Source: Palaemon carinicauda
Lineage: Eukaryota > Arthropoda > Malacostraca > Decapoda > Palaemonidae
Length of the DNA stretch: 64,000 nt
Direction of reading: 5' to 3'
NCBI RefSeq assembly: GCF_036898095.1
Contig: NC_090735.1
Span: forward strand, 1,944,888 to 2,008,887
Shown: one piece after another, positions 42,772 through 56,200 of the stretch
How the letters are laid out: each line of letters starts with the position of its first letter
Position numbering within the stretch: the first letter of the stretch is position 1
The notes under the pieces: model-generated
Told to the model about the DNA's origin: nothing
Databases searched by the model: none
The model's input: only the letters and a program-made list of their open reading frames with translations
Made by a program: the position numbers and the translations under genes

Positions 42772-45700
42772 ATCAAGCACTGAAATACTACAGGTTACAG
42801 AATGATCATGCATAGGCAACAAGGATGACACAACCCCTAAATTTAGATATGCCTTATTGTTCTAAATGCCAATCCCATTCCAGCTGCATTATGAAATATA
42901 ATGCAGCTGGAATGGGATTGGCATTTAGAACAATAAGACAGTGTGCTAAGTCCAGCCACACTCCTCAAACCAATACAAACTTTTGGTGTCCAGATCTGGG
43001 AAGACCTAACCTTTTTGAAAAAAATGTTTTTTTATTTTCATATGTTTTACTTTTTATAAGGTTACACTCCTCAGTATTGTGTTTATATAGTGTGGCAAAT
43101 CTAAATTATTAAAATATTTTCATAGGCTTGTATAACCAAGATATGGCAAGAAGAAAGCCTTGCCTGAGCTGTCACATTTGCCTGAACCTCTTATTTTGTA
43201 GTTGGGTCCCCCTTACCCAGAATTAAAAAGGGATGGTCCCATTGCCCATTTTCATTTCTTTACCCTGAACGATTCGTCTGTGCCCACTGCATATAATTAT
43301 ATGGTAGCAGAATGTGGCCGACATCCTGATAGACCCCTTACAAGTTTTTGTCGCTAACCAGTACTATGAACAGTCAAAGAATTTTGAGGGCAGAGGAGGA
43401 GCATGCTTAGAAGCAGTACTCCTACGTTTAGGATCCGAAGGTGGGCTGGAACTTGCAAGAGATGCTAAGACCGAGGGAGATTTGAACGGCTGCAAGAGCT
43501 CTTAGCGAGAGGTCCTCGGGAGCGTGTTGATCACTAGGATCAACTTCTCTCGGTGTGTGCAAAGTGGGACGCGTGGGAGGCACACACAGCTGGAGAAGCA
43601 AGCAGACCTCCTTCAGGCATATGAACTTGCTAACTAGACCCCCTGGGTGAGGTGGTGAGCGCGCACCAGGGTGCTAGTCTCAGCTCTGATGAAAGGCAGT
43701 ACATGTTCGTAAGCTGAAACATCATGAACAGGTTTGCGAACACTTGTAAAAGGTTGGCTAGTTGCCTTGTAGCGCCAAAAGCAGGGCAAAAATGCTCGGA
43801 AGGCAGCAAGCAATGCTGACTTGTCTGTGAACATGTGCTACCATTGATGGAAAAAATCATAACTAGTAGCACATGCAAGGCAAGACCCTCAGGAATCTAG
43901 CAGGCTCGAGACTTGCAGAGACTAGTTGGAAGTCAGCTGCATCGATCACTAGGGTGTTCCAAAGAGCTAGAGCAAGGCAGTGATAAGTCACTTGCAAGGA
44001 ACTCGAAGGAGAGACACCTCAAGAAAGAAAGCCCTCAAACACTGACAAGAAGGATGACCAACCTCGTAAGGTGGAAGAATGCAAGGTTTCTTCTTGTGAG
44101 TATGGTCAGTATGACGAACAAACTCAGCAGGCTGAACTAGTTCAGCTTACACGCTCACCCCAGGGGAATTGCGAGCATGGCTGGAACTCTGAGGAGAACC
44201 AGCCTGCAGCTCCTCTGTTGGGACTAATTTGACCTTAAGGAAGACCCTAAGGGAGAAGAATCCCTTTTAGACTACTTCTTCTATTGCTTACTGTACCACT
44301 CTTACTGGAGGGATGGCCACTCCCAACACTCGTCACAACACATGGAGAAGCTTGTGTGCAGGAGTGTTGTCTGCACACGGCAAAGGCGGTGAGGATCTGT
44401 ATCCTCAACAGATATGAACGTACCGCCCACAACGACAGGACAAACACGCATTGCTGCAATCCTCAGCAAATCACATACACCAGTAAGAGAGAAGAGAGAC
44501 AGTTTACAGCCTGGTTAACGGGAGAGCGAGAAAGCTGCGGATGGTTGTTGACACCTCACATAAAAGTTTATTATTATCATTATTACTCCTAGCTAAGCTA
44601 TAACCCTAGTTGGGAATGCAGGATTCTATATGCCCAAGGGCTCCAACAAGGAAAAATAACCCAGTGAAGAAAGGAAAAAAGGAAATAAATAAACTTTATA
44701 AGAAATAAAGAACAATTAAAATAGAATATTCTAAGAACAGTAACAACATTGAAACAGATCTTTCATATATAAACTATAACGAGAGACTTAGGTCAGCCTG
44801 TTCAGCATAAAAATATTTACTGCAAGTTTGAATTTTTGAAGTTCTCCCGATTCAACTACCCGATTAGGAAGATCATTCCACAACTTGTTCACAGCTGGAA
44901 TAAGGCTTCTAGAATACTGTGCAGTATCAAGCCTCATGATGGAGAAGGCCTGACTATTAGAATTAACTGCATAACTACTATTACGAACAGGATGGTACTG
45001 TCTGGGAAGGATGGTCAGAATTATGGCTAGATTCAGCTGTGCTGAAATATATATCCATAATAGAGAGCAAATGGTTTGTATTTGTGTAGGAGCAAACCTA
45101 TATTTGAACAATCTGAAGTTCTGGTCTTGTCAACAAGCCAAACACAAGAGAGACTGAAGACAACGACAGTATGGTTTGCCCATGCTATTGGTTATTGTCA
45201 TTAACCACTAAATTATCTCATTACTTTACTTAAGGCATAAGTTTATTGGAAGGAAAGAAATCAGGAATCTTTTGTAGGGTAAATGTCAATGAAACCGAGC
45301 TTCCACAGTGAAGCAATATGAACATCAGGGGAAGCTCATATAAAGGATTTGTTACATTTGAAACTTAATCATTGTTGATACTGGCTTATATTAAAGTAAA
45401 TAAAATACTGATAACTAATTCAACTCAGTCACCGGTGAGAAAGTTAGAGGGTCTGTCTAAGAATTGAACCTTGCATTTCTCACAACAAAACTTTTATGAG
45501 ATACAAACTAATATTTTTCAGGGCATAATTCTAAAAATAAGTTCAACAATCTAACTGCAAGTCACTTACCTGAGTAATTCCTGTCAAATTTGTACAAAAT
45601 GTAGTAAGTTTGGGATTAATCACGGGTCGTACGTACGAATGGAATTTGGCAACGATCTTCTTTTTCTTGGTTGACACCAAGACAGCAGGAAATTCTATTA

Positions 45701-47191
45701 TTTCATGTCTGAAAACAATCAAAGATTTTCTCATCATTCTCTAAAATCTACTAAACTCACTAAGAAATCAGACAGCCTCTCTTACTAAGTTTCTTTTTCA
45801 CATACTTTTTAATGACAGAAGAACAAGGAGCAGTGTTTCTTTAAAAGGAATCTTTGGCCCAATTATTGACAGATATCCATTATAAATTTTTATCTCTAGA
45901 CAACATAATGCTTTAGTTGGCTCCTGAACCAACTGATAAACTTTTAATGCACTTGGTAAATTGGGCTGTGAAGGTAAAATGGACAACTGTACAAGAAACA
46001 ATTAATTGACTATCACAGCACAATAACTATGGATGACCAAAATCCCTACGAAAAAGCCTGCCAAAGCTTATAAAGGAAAAAGGAGACATAACTTCATATA
46101 AAATTTGTTCTCTTTGGTTCTCAGCGTCAGTGACCTTCGATATCAAGATGTCAGAAAAGCTAAAATCAATCAATCTCTTTGGTTCCATACATAGCTTGAT
46201 AATGGTTAATAATATTCTCTTCTGGCATGTACCTATAACATATTGCTAAATAATACAAGCTTCTGGTTATCTTACTCGAGCACCTTTGGCCATATCTTAC
46301 CAATTCCAAGTGCTATAAGGAGGAGACTTGTTGATATACTCGACCATCACATAAATTTACTGCGTGGTATTCTTAATAGTGGTAGGTTAACGAATAAGAG
46401 CAATAACCCAAGACATTTAGAAGATTACAGAATCATACATAAAGAAATGCCAAAATTCACTATAGTGACAAATAACATACCAACGGAGGCAGCTCTCTTA
46501 TTGTGGCAATATTCTCAATACCATTATGTGTAAAGTATTAATGTAGGTTATCACTTGGCAGTAGGGGATTCCGCGTTATGAAGCTTCATCTGTGGTGGAT
46601 AATGTGGGAGGGTGAGCAGTGGCACCCCTAGCAGTACCAGCCAAATTCGGTTGAGTTCCTTGTCAGGCTGGAGTAACGTAGAGAGGAGAGGTCCCTTTTC
46701 TGTTTTATTTGCTTGATGTCAGCTACCCCCCAAAATTGAGGGAAGTGCCTTGGTATATGTATGTATCACTTGGCTTTCTTGATCAGTGTTGGATATTGAA
46801 TTCTTTACACGAAGCAAGCCTACGATGGTCTGTCTTTCCAATGATATATAGCTCATTATTATTTATACCAACTAGTTTGCAGTAAAGTGAAATAGAATAT
46901 GCAACAGGTTTTACGAATGTGGCATGCTAAATACTTAAATCATCTTTTACTTTGATTTTTATCTACAATTACATGACTTTACCTGGTGGGGTGCTGAGTT
47001 TGGTCTATATTAACCTTAAATTCAAATACAATAGGTGTAATTCATAGTACTGTAGTGTTAGAAAATACAAGGTCAAAATTACATGTTGAAGTTAGATGAA
47101 AAAATATATTCCTTATTTGCCGTACAATATAGTAGAAAAATAATATGCCAAAATGTTACTTTATTTGCAATATGTAAAACTTCAAGTAAAG

Positions 47192-47245
<54 letters not shown>

Positions 47246-50200
47246 CAAAATATCACAAACTTTTGACGTAATTTGTAATTTTTGTAGTCATACAAATCTG
47301 AGTTCTTAAAGTAGGGAATATCTACAGCACAAGCTGGACAAACGTTGAATTGTTTATCGAGCAGCCAAGCTACAGGTGGGAGCAAGGGAGAGAAGGACTG
47401 AGAGGGGTAGTTGAGGATGGAAATTTAACCTAAGGGACTTAGGTTTGCATAGCTAGGAAAAATACAAATTACTTTAAATATTTGTGATCTGTCCTTATAT
47501 GAAATACAAACCACCGTCCTTTAAGTAGGGAGACACATTGATTGGTGGTTTGGATGTCTCCCTGGAACTGAAATGGCTGGTTCTATTTCTTCCTTGGAAA
47601 TGTCAATCTACCCGCTCCCACATGGGAGCAAGGGAGATGACCCCAAGAACCTTCTATCTGCACATCAGTAGAATGATTAGGCTTATAGGGCCTGGTCTAT
47701 CCCATAAGATTGGTTGAGGTCAAAGAAGGGATCCCTTCCCATAAGGGTATACTGTAGCAGTATAGAATAATATGTCTGACATATGATTAACAAGTTGGTA
47801 CATATTCCACTATACTCACCCTTGTCTAGGAAGGATGGAATAGAACTTCTCTAGGCTCTGAAAAATAGAGCTCAAAGTGTAGTTCACCAGCATCAAGTTA
47901 GATCCAGAGATTGTCCGATTCCATTGGCACCGGTCCAAGGTGAGGTGTCTTAGGGATAGACAAATCCCGAGTACCGTCTTACCCAGCCAGGGAAGAGAGT
48001 AAGGCAGGTTGCTCTGACAATTCATTCCCCCACCTTAAGAATATGACTGTTCTGTTCCAAGAACAAAACTGACAAAAGTAATTGGGGACTGCAGGCGGCC
48101 TGGGAAAGCCAACAACAGCGGGGAAAAGATCCCTGGTACTGAACACTACAGGGACGGAACCAGAACGAAGGAGTACTCATACTATTCCTGCTGCTAGACA
48201 AGGCAGAGGGAAAGTCCACGGACCGAGACCTTCAAGCACAGGGTGAAGATCCCAATTCTTAGTTTTCCACTGCAAGCAAACACGCAATGATGCCTATAAT
48301 GGCGCGATCTTTGTCCCTAAAAGAAGGGCAGAAAGAATGGAAAAGAACAAATCATTCTGCCCTAATTCCAGACTTACATCTATCCATTAACATAGACAAG
48401 ATGCTTACCATTCCTCACAGGAGCTGGGCTTGCTGCACAATTATTTGAGAGGCCACCACAAAACTAAGCACAAAGGCAAAAAGGTACTTGTGGGTACTCC
48501 TGTTGATTAAAGGCCATGAAAGTGGTCTGGTACACACATCCTAACATTTAACAACTGGCCAACTGAAAGATTCCGCTTGATGGCAAGGGTGGGGCCTAGA
48601 CCCTGACTTCTTAAGTTCCATTCCTAGCTCAGAAGTCAAGGAGTGTGCTTTATGGATCGACTCACCGTCCAAATAATCATGTTCTAGACACAATCTTTCT
48701 TGGTTCTGCCAGTGCTAAGGAAGTCCTTGGGACTCATGTCTGAGGTATCTTTCGCCATTAGGTTTTTTTTTTTTTTTTTTTAAAATAGGGTCCCTCAATT
48801 TTTTTCTTTTTTTAATATGGTATTTTCATTATAAAATAAATTTTTGAACATACTTACCCGGTAGTTATATATATAGCTTACGTCCCCGACGTCAACGGCA
48901 GAAAATTCGAAACTCGCGCCAATCACCGATTGGATAGCCAGGTGTACCACCCCTGCGCCCTAGCGAGGTACCTAGGAACCATTCCAGGAACCCTCATATA
49001 TTCCATGCCTCTAGTCTCTTAGAGGGGAGGAGGGTGGGACTTTAATTATATATAACTACCGGGTAAGTATGTTTAAAAATTTATTTTATAATGAAAATAC
49101 CATTTTTAAACATAAGACTTACCCGGTAGTTATATATATAGCTGATTAACACCTTTGGTGGAGGGTTAGAGACAGCTAGTATATCTGGAATTTTTCACAA
49201 GAGTTATTAAAACAAACTTAAGGGTTCGTACCTGAAAAGGAAGCTGACTTCAATGATTCTCTGTCTCATTATGTCTGCTAGCCTTATGAGATCCAGCGAT
49301 CCTCCCAGGGGGCTGAAGATCCCTAGGGACTGTCATACCGGTGTATATACCTCATTATGACAGAACTTCCTCCAATAACCAGTTACGGGCGCTCCTCAAG
49401 GAACAAAATTGACCACCTGACTAAAATCAATGATTTTGGAAGACTGACACAGTCTCCAAAAACAACCATAAAAACAAATAAAAGTTCCAAGAGAAGAAAA
49501 GGTTATTGGGATTATGGGAACGTAGTGGTGGATCCTTCACCCACTACTGCACTTGCTATCACGAATGGTCCCACAATGTAGCAGTCCTCATAAAGAGTCT
49601 GGAAACGATTAAAATAGTGTGAAGTGAACACAGATTTATTCCCCCAAAAGGTTGTGTCCATAATGCTCCACAACAATCTATTCTGCTTGAAGGTCATTCA
49701 AGTTGTTATAGTACTAACCTCATGCGTCTTGACCTTAGAAACTTCAGGCCAGTCTCACTGTAATGTGTATGAGCCTCTTTTATAAGAGTCTGATGAAGAA
49801 TGGAAGGACATTCTTGACATCTGAAAAACGAGGGCTTCTCAATCGAGCACCAATGAGCTTTCGACTTGCCTCGCAACCCTTTCATACTGCCTGGGTAGAA
49901 CTTCAGGGTTCTTACTGGACACAGGACTCTCTCCAACTCCTCGCCAACCATATCCGAAAAATTCGGAAACTCAAAACCCTTAGGTCAAGGTTGAGAAAGG
50001 CGGTCTTTCCTGGCGAGAAAACCTAACTGCAATGAGCAGATAGCTTCGTTATCTCGAAAGCCAACGTTTTACTAAAACGTATTTATTAACTGATTCTTTT
50101 AGATGTCAGAAGACTAACAAGAAAAATAGTTTTCATCGAGAGGTCCTTAAAATGAAGATGAAAGCAAGTGCTCAAGTTTGTCACTCATAAGGAACTTCAG

Positions 50201-53200
50201 GATTGAGTCCAGGATCCAAGCTGGTGAATCCTGGTTGTTTGATGTTACAAACAAGTTGAGAAATTCCTGTAGGACTTCATCAATCGAAAGGTCCAAGATA
50301 CTGTGTCTGACAACAGTTGCTAACACACACCTGTATCCCTTAATGGAAGAGGATGAACAAATGAGCTTCCTTCTAAGGTAAAACAGGAAGTCAGCAATCT
50401 GAGTTGTAGAGATACTGGAAGAGAAAACAGAGTTGACTCTGCACCATTCTCTAAAGCCTCCCATTTGGATTGATAAATCCTGATGGTAGAAGTTCTTATT
50501 GCTCTTGTAAAACACTTAGCTGCCTCTTTGAAAACCTCTATTCCTGTGAGGTTTCAAAAGGTTGAAGGTAGTTAGAAGAAGAGCTTGGAGACTAGAAAGG
50601 TAACTTTTCACGAGAGGTTGTTTGAGTAAAACTATTCTTAATGGAAGACTTCTAGGAGAGTCCACCATCCATTCCAGTATCTCTGTGAACCATCCTCTTG
50701 AGGGCCAAAAGGCAGCCACTAAGGTCACCTGGTCCCTTCGTGCGACACAAAGTTTTGTGTCACCTTGTAAAGGAAATAGAACGAGGAAAACGTACACATC
50801 CAGATTGGACCAGACTAACAGGAAAGCGTCTATGGGGACTGCTTCGAGATCTGGCACTGGAGAGCAGTAAGTTTCTAGTCTCTTTGTCTGTTAAATCACA
50901 AATAGGACTATACAAGAACGACACCAAAGTCGCCACAGATTCTTGCAGAGATCTCGATGGAGTGTCCATTCTCCAGATGAGACTGTTCTGCCATAAGTTC
51001 TTCTCTTTTTAAAGAACCTTGTTAGAAGGAAAACATTCTCCTAAGCCCAGATGAGAAGACTCCTCTCAGTCCCGTAAAGGAACCTCGAGTGGGTTCCGTC
51101 TTGCTTGGCAATGAAAGGCAAATCTGTGGTGTGATCGGCATAGACTTGCACCACTTTGTTCCAAACTGATCCTTCAAAACTTTTTGAGAGCTAACTGGAC
51201 TGCCAACAGTTCTTTTGGGTGATGAGGAAGCTCCTCTGATCCTCTGTCCAAAGTCCCGAAGCTTCCAACTGTCTAGTGTTGGTCCCACCCCGAATCCGAG
51301 GTGACGAGACACAACACAAGGTCTAAGATCCTCTGTTCAAAAGGAGTGACCTTCTGGAAGTTTGACTGGATCGAACCACCACTGAAGGAAACTTCTTATA
51401 GCATCCTAAAAGAGATGCATATCGACTCAAGACCTTCTCCTTGTCCCAAAATGATTGAGGTTGAAATGGAGAGAATAAACTTGACTCTGAATCACCATCC
51501 TTAAATAAAGTATTTTCTGTGATGGTGTCAGAAGATCTAACGGAACTAGTGACGTTGTGTTTATCAGGATACATCTATTAAGGTCCTGACTCCTGGCGTC
51601 AAGGAAACCCAGATCACCGCCTATGTCGCCGCGTTGTAATAAGGCTAGATGCTCGACAAAAAACTTTTGTGATCAAAGAGATTGGAACTAAGACGTCCTT
51701 GATCTCGACATTCGATTCGACTAGTGTCACCACGAAGTTCGAGGTTCTCATGTTTAATGTCATGCCTCCTTCTAGATCTCCGACGTCGAGTGTCCTGAAA
51801 GACAGGGCGCCGAGCGTCCTGTAAGACGTGGCGCCGAGCTTCCTGTAAAACGTGGCGCCGAGCATCCTGAAAGACGTGGAGCCGAGCGTCCTGAAAGACG
51901 TGGTGCCGAGCGTCCTGAAAGACGTGGTGCCGAGCGTCCTGAAAGACGAGGTACCGAGCGTCCTGTAAGACGTGGCGCCGAGCTTCCTGTAAGACGAGGC
52001 TCCGAGCATCCTGTAAGACGTGGAGCCGAGCTTCCTCTAAGTCGTGGAGCCGAGCGTCCTGTGAGACGTGGCGCCGAACATCCTGGAAGGTGTGACGCCG
52101 AACGTCCTATAAGACGTGGTGCTAAGCGTCCTGGTGTCAGAAGAGACTCGTCTTGATGACAGGAATACGCAATTCTTCTGAAAGGTTCAAAGTTATCTGA
52201 AAATCCTTCATGAAGATCGTAAGAAAGAGCTCTGGTAAGTCAATCATCCAGATACAGGGAGGATCTGATGTCTCTCAAGTGCAGTATTCTGCTACATTAG
52301 CAAAAGTTTAATTGCAAAGCCTGCCTCTTAAACTCCTCTCTAGATCTGGGAGAGAGATCTATGGAGCTAAAACTAAAGGAGGTTTCCCTATGAAAAGAAA
52401 TTGTAGTCCTCCTTCAGAAGATGTACTGACCAAAGGTCTGCTCCCCTCTTCTCCCAAGATTGCCAGAAGTTATGTAATCTGGCTCTACTACCTGAAGGCG
52501 AAAACAGTCATACTCTGCTTCGCCTTGTCACCAGGCTGACATGAGACTTTAAATAGTTCATGATTTCAATGTCTCCATGGAGAACTTTGACTTCTGAACG
52601 AAGGCATTGAGAGCAGTTACATCCAGGACCGGATAAAAGCCTCCCTCTCCCAAAAGAGAGACATTTGATGTTGCAAAGATTGTTTTGCAGAGAGGTCTTA
52701 TCAGAGATACTAACAAAGGAGGTTTCACTAGGAAAAAGATTTCGCATCCATCCTTTAGGAATAGCACGGACCTCAAAGTTATCCTGCCCCATTGTCTGGA
52801 ATCCTTAAGAGACTCAGTGATCCACCCAGGGGGCTGTAAAAATCTCTGTGGGGCTGCCACAAGGTCCTCGACCTTAACGTGGTTAGACCTCCACCCTTGC
52901 TATCCCGGAATACCTGATAAGGAAGCTGGCTTCATGGGTTTATATGCCCCATTTACCTGAATTCCTTGAGAGACTCAGCATCCACCCAGAGGGCTGTAAC
53001 AGTCTCTGTGGGGCTGCCACAAGGTCCTCGACCTTAACATGGCTAGACCTCCACCCTATATGACATATCTGTTTTAGACGTTGTTAAGACGTTGTTACTG
53101 TTTTAAGAATGATTTATGGTTAAATTATCCTCATAATTTATTTAACTCCTTATTTCCTTTCCTCACTAGGCTATTTTTACCTATTGGAGCCCTTGGGCTA

Positions 53201-56200
53201 AAAGCATCTTACTTTTCCAACTAGGGTTGTAGCTTGGCTAGAGATAATAATAAAAATAATCTAGTACCCCAGATACAAGATCTAGAGGCCAGGTAATTCA
53301 GAGGAAAAAAGAAAGCTGTCTCTCCTTGGTCCTTCCGAGACTCTATATACAGTCTCCTATCATCCTTAAAGCTTCATTTATGACCACGTGTAAATTCAGA
53401 GGGTGGCAAATGTGATTCAACAGGCATAAAATAATTTGGAAACTAATCATAAAAACTTTCATGAGTTTCTAAATCAACTGAAGGACAAAAGGAATAAGGA
53501 TCTTCTCCTTCTGAGAATCTCAAATTCAACAGGAGAAAAGTGATCACCAATGTCTTCTACTGGCAAAGATCTTGTAAGACGTGGCGCCGAACGTCCTGAA
53601 AGACGAGGTGCCGAGCATGCTGATAGACTAGGCGCCGATCGTCCTGAAAGACGTGGCGCCGAACGTCCTGAAAGACGTGGCGCCAAGCTTTCTGAAAGAC
53701 GAGGCGCCGATTGTCCTGATAGTGGCGCCAAGCGTCCTGAAAGACGTGGCGCCGAACGTCCTGAAAGACGTGGCGCCGAGCGTTCTGATAGACGAGGCGC
53801 CGATTGTCCTGAAAGACGTGGCGCCGAGCGTCCTGAAAGACGTGGCGCCGAGCGTAGAATTATCTTCATTACGTCACTCGTTGCGTTCGGTTCATCAGAG
53901 GGTTCTCATGGCCGACTGGCGCTCTGGAATAAAAACCGTGTCTATGTTGGATCGTAAGCATTATAGTATTGCTATTATCAGCAAATGTGATGCAATGCAA
54001 GACTCTAACAGCAATGTTAGTAGCTTAACATCCAACGCTCTTTGCTTTCCTATGGCAAGGGCAAGCATTCTTGGGAATGTCAACGGGAACGCTCAAGAGG
54101 ACGTCTGCTCGTGAGCTAACGCCTCTCGTTTCCTTTGGCCGATCGACATTCCTTCTCCCAGGGGTTGGGGAGTTTAGAAGAGGTCTAAGGCTAGGAAAAA
54201 ACGTCCACTGTGCTGAATAAATTCACTGCACTAATTTAGCACTGAAACTTGCACTTGTAAACTCTTACACAAAAGACCAAAACTAGTCCTGCCCGTTGTG
54301 ATAGATCTTTCTCTACTGCCAAGGGCTTGAATGAGAATGCAAAATCATTTCTAATTCTTGCTATATAAAATTGTAACAAAATATTTTTTTCTTTTTTTTA
54401 AATATTACCCTGATATTTTCATTGTAAATAAATGTTTGAATACACTTACCCGGTAGTTACATATAACTACCGGTAAAGATAAATGTTATACATACTCACC
54501 CGGTAGTTATATACAACTACCGGGAAAGTTACATGTTATATGATTCAAATGAACAGATATATGAATAACATAAATATAAATGTAAACAACCCTTAATTCT
54601 TAAAGGTTCCCAAAAATAGTGATTTGTTATTATTAAAATGAACAGATATCGCAATAACGTATATATATATGTAAACAACCCTTAAATCTTAAGGGTTTCC
54701 AAAATAGTGGATTGCTACACTTTACAATTGGAACATATATGTGAATATACTGATAATACTAGAATCCCAACATCGAAAGAAAATAAACATCGATATCAAG
54801 AATTGTTGGAACTGCATCGTATTTTCATGAGAACTACGCAGCGAAAATTAACTATACGCTAGTTCTATTTAATCTTTGAAAATAGTATCGATGATTTAAC
54901 CGAATACTAAAAAGACAAATGTTTTCTTAAAAATTAATATAATCTTTTTATATTAAAAGTTAAATACTTATTATTAGACTTCCTTTTTATTCTTTACAAG
55001 GGATAGAAAATAATTATGCAACATATTACGTAGTGCTATGTTGCTTATGTCACACGATTGTGACGTCATAGTGATGGTGGAACGATCTCCGCCATCATAT
55101 TAAAAGCGTAGGTTCGTTAGTTTTACAGTAAGGGGAAAAAACTCCCATTCCTACCTCTGTTAAGATACAAACTTAGTATTGATAATGTTTCTTTAAATAT
55201 GTATGACTCTTTCAAAATTTTAGGTGTGATTCTCGACAGTAAATTTACTTTTGAGAAACACATAAGGTCTGTGTCTTCTTCAATTTCACAAAAAATAGGC
55301 TTATTGAGAAAGTCTTTCAAGATTTTCGGTGATCAATCTATTCTGAATAAGTGTTTTAATTCTTTCATTCTACCTTGTTTTGAGTATTGTTCTCCTGTCT
55401 GGTCTTCAGCTGCTGATTCTCATCTTAATTTGTTGGACAGAAACTTACGGTCTATTAAATTTCTTATTCCTGATCTAGATATTAATCTCTGGCACCGTCG
55501 TTCAATTAGTTCATTATGTATGTTGCATAAGATTTTTCACAACTCTGACCATCCTTTACATTCAGATCTCCCTGGACAATTCTATCCTGTTCGTAATACT
55601 AGGCAGGCAGTTAATTCTAATAGCCAGGCCTTCTCCATCACGAGGCTCAATACTACGCAGTACTCTAGAAGTTTTATTCCAGCTGTGACCAAGTTGTGGA
55701 ATGATCTTCCTAATCGGGTGGTTGAATCAGTAGAACTTCAAAAGTTCAAAGTTGGAGCAAATGCTTTTTTGTTGACCAGGCGGACATAGTCTTTTTATAG
55801 TTTATTTATGACATTTGTTTTTGATGTTGTTGATAGTTTATTATATGACATGTCTGTTTTGACGTTGTTTCTTATTTTAGAATGATTTATTGTTAATTTG
55901 TTCTCTTCATTTATTGATTTCCTTATTTCCTTTCCTCACTGGGCTATTTTTCCCTGTTGGAGCCCCTGGGCTTATAGCATCTTGCTTTTCCAACTAGGAT
56001 TGTAGCTTGGATAGTAATAATAATAATAATAATAAAGCACTAACACTCAGTAAAAATAAAATCCAACCAGCGAAGGTTAAAAATAAATTGTACATCACCA
56101 AAATAACTGTAATATACAGCTTACAGCGAGTGAAAAATCCAACATCTTGCCGCTAGCACGGCAGGGAATATATGAGGGTTTCTGGAATGGTTCCTAGGTA

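Larger units (their letters stand above)
42478..45115. mobile_element. Family E repeat, second copy, with LINE insertion
   Basis: The left end has a DIRS-like fold: AATTTGTATTTATCC...TACAAACCTTAGCTATTT with the stem GCTATTTATTAGGGGT / ACCCCTAATGAATAGC (about 42522-42575). The body 43170-44500 is colinear with 19.3-20.5 kb. The right end TGGTTTGTATTTGTGTAGGA (about 45073) matches about 27360. No intact gene. A LINE 3' fragment interrupts it at 44571-45023. Confidence 0.6.

Noticed and set aside
45798..46001. Minus-strand frame considered as an extra ERI1 exon
   Set aside because: No ERI1 motif, no fitting splice phase, and the known motif order is already filled by the 45570-45708 exon.
47083..47271. 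Frame with a long Arg-Glu run
   Set aside because: A product of the AG microsatellite at 47200-47241.
51781..52135. Regular 24-bp repeats considered as a CRISPR-like array
   Set aside because: The units are directly tandem with no unique spacers, and the host is eukaryotic.
53550..53957. Plus-strand open frame of RRGAERPE repeats, which looks like a repetitive protein
   Set aside because: It is the antisense reading of a stop-free 24-bp minisatellite in a decayed DIRS element; all frames are open across the array.
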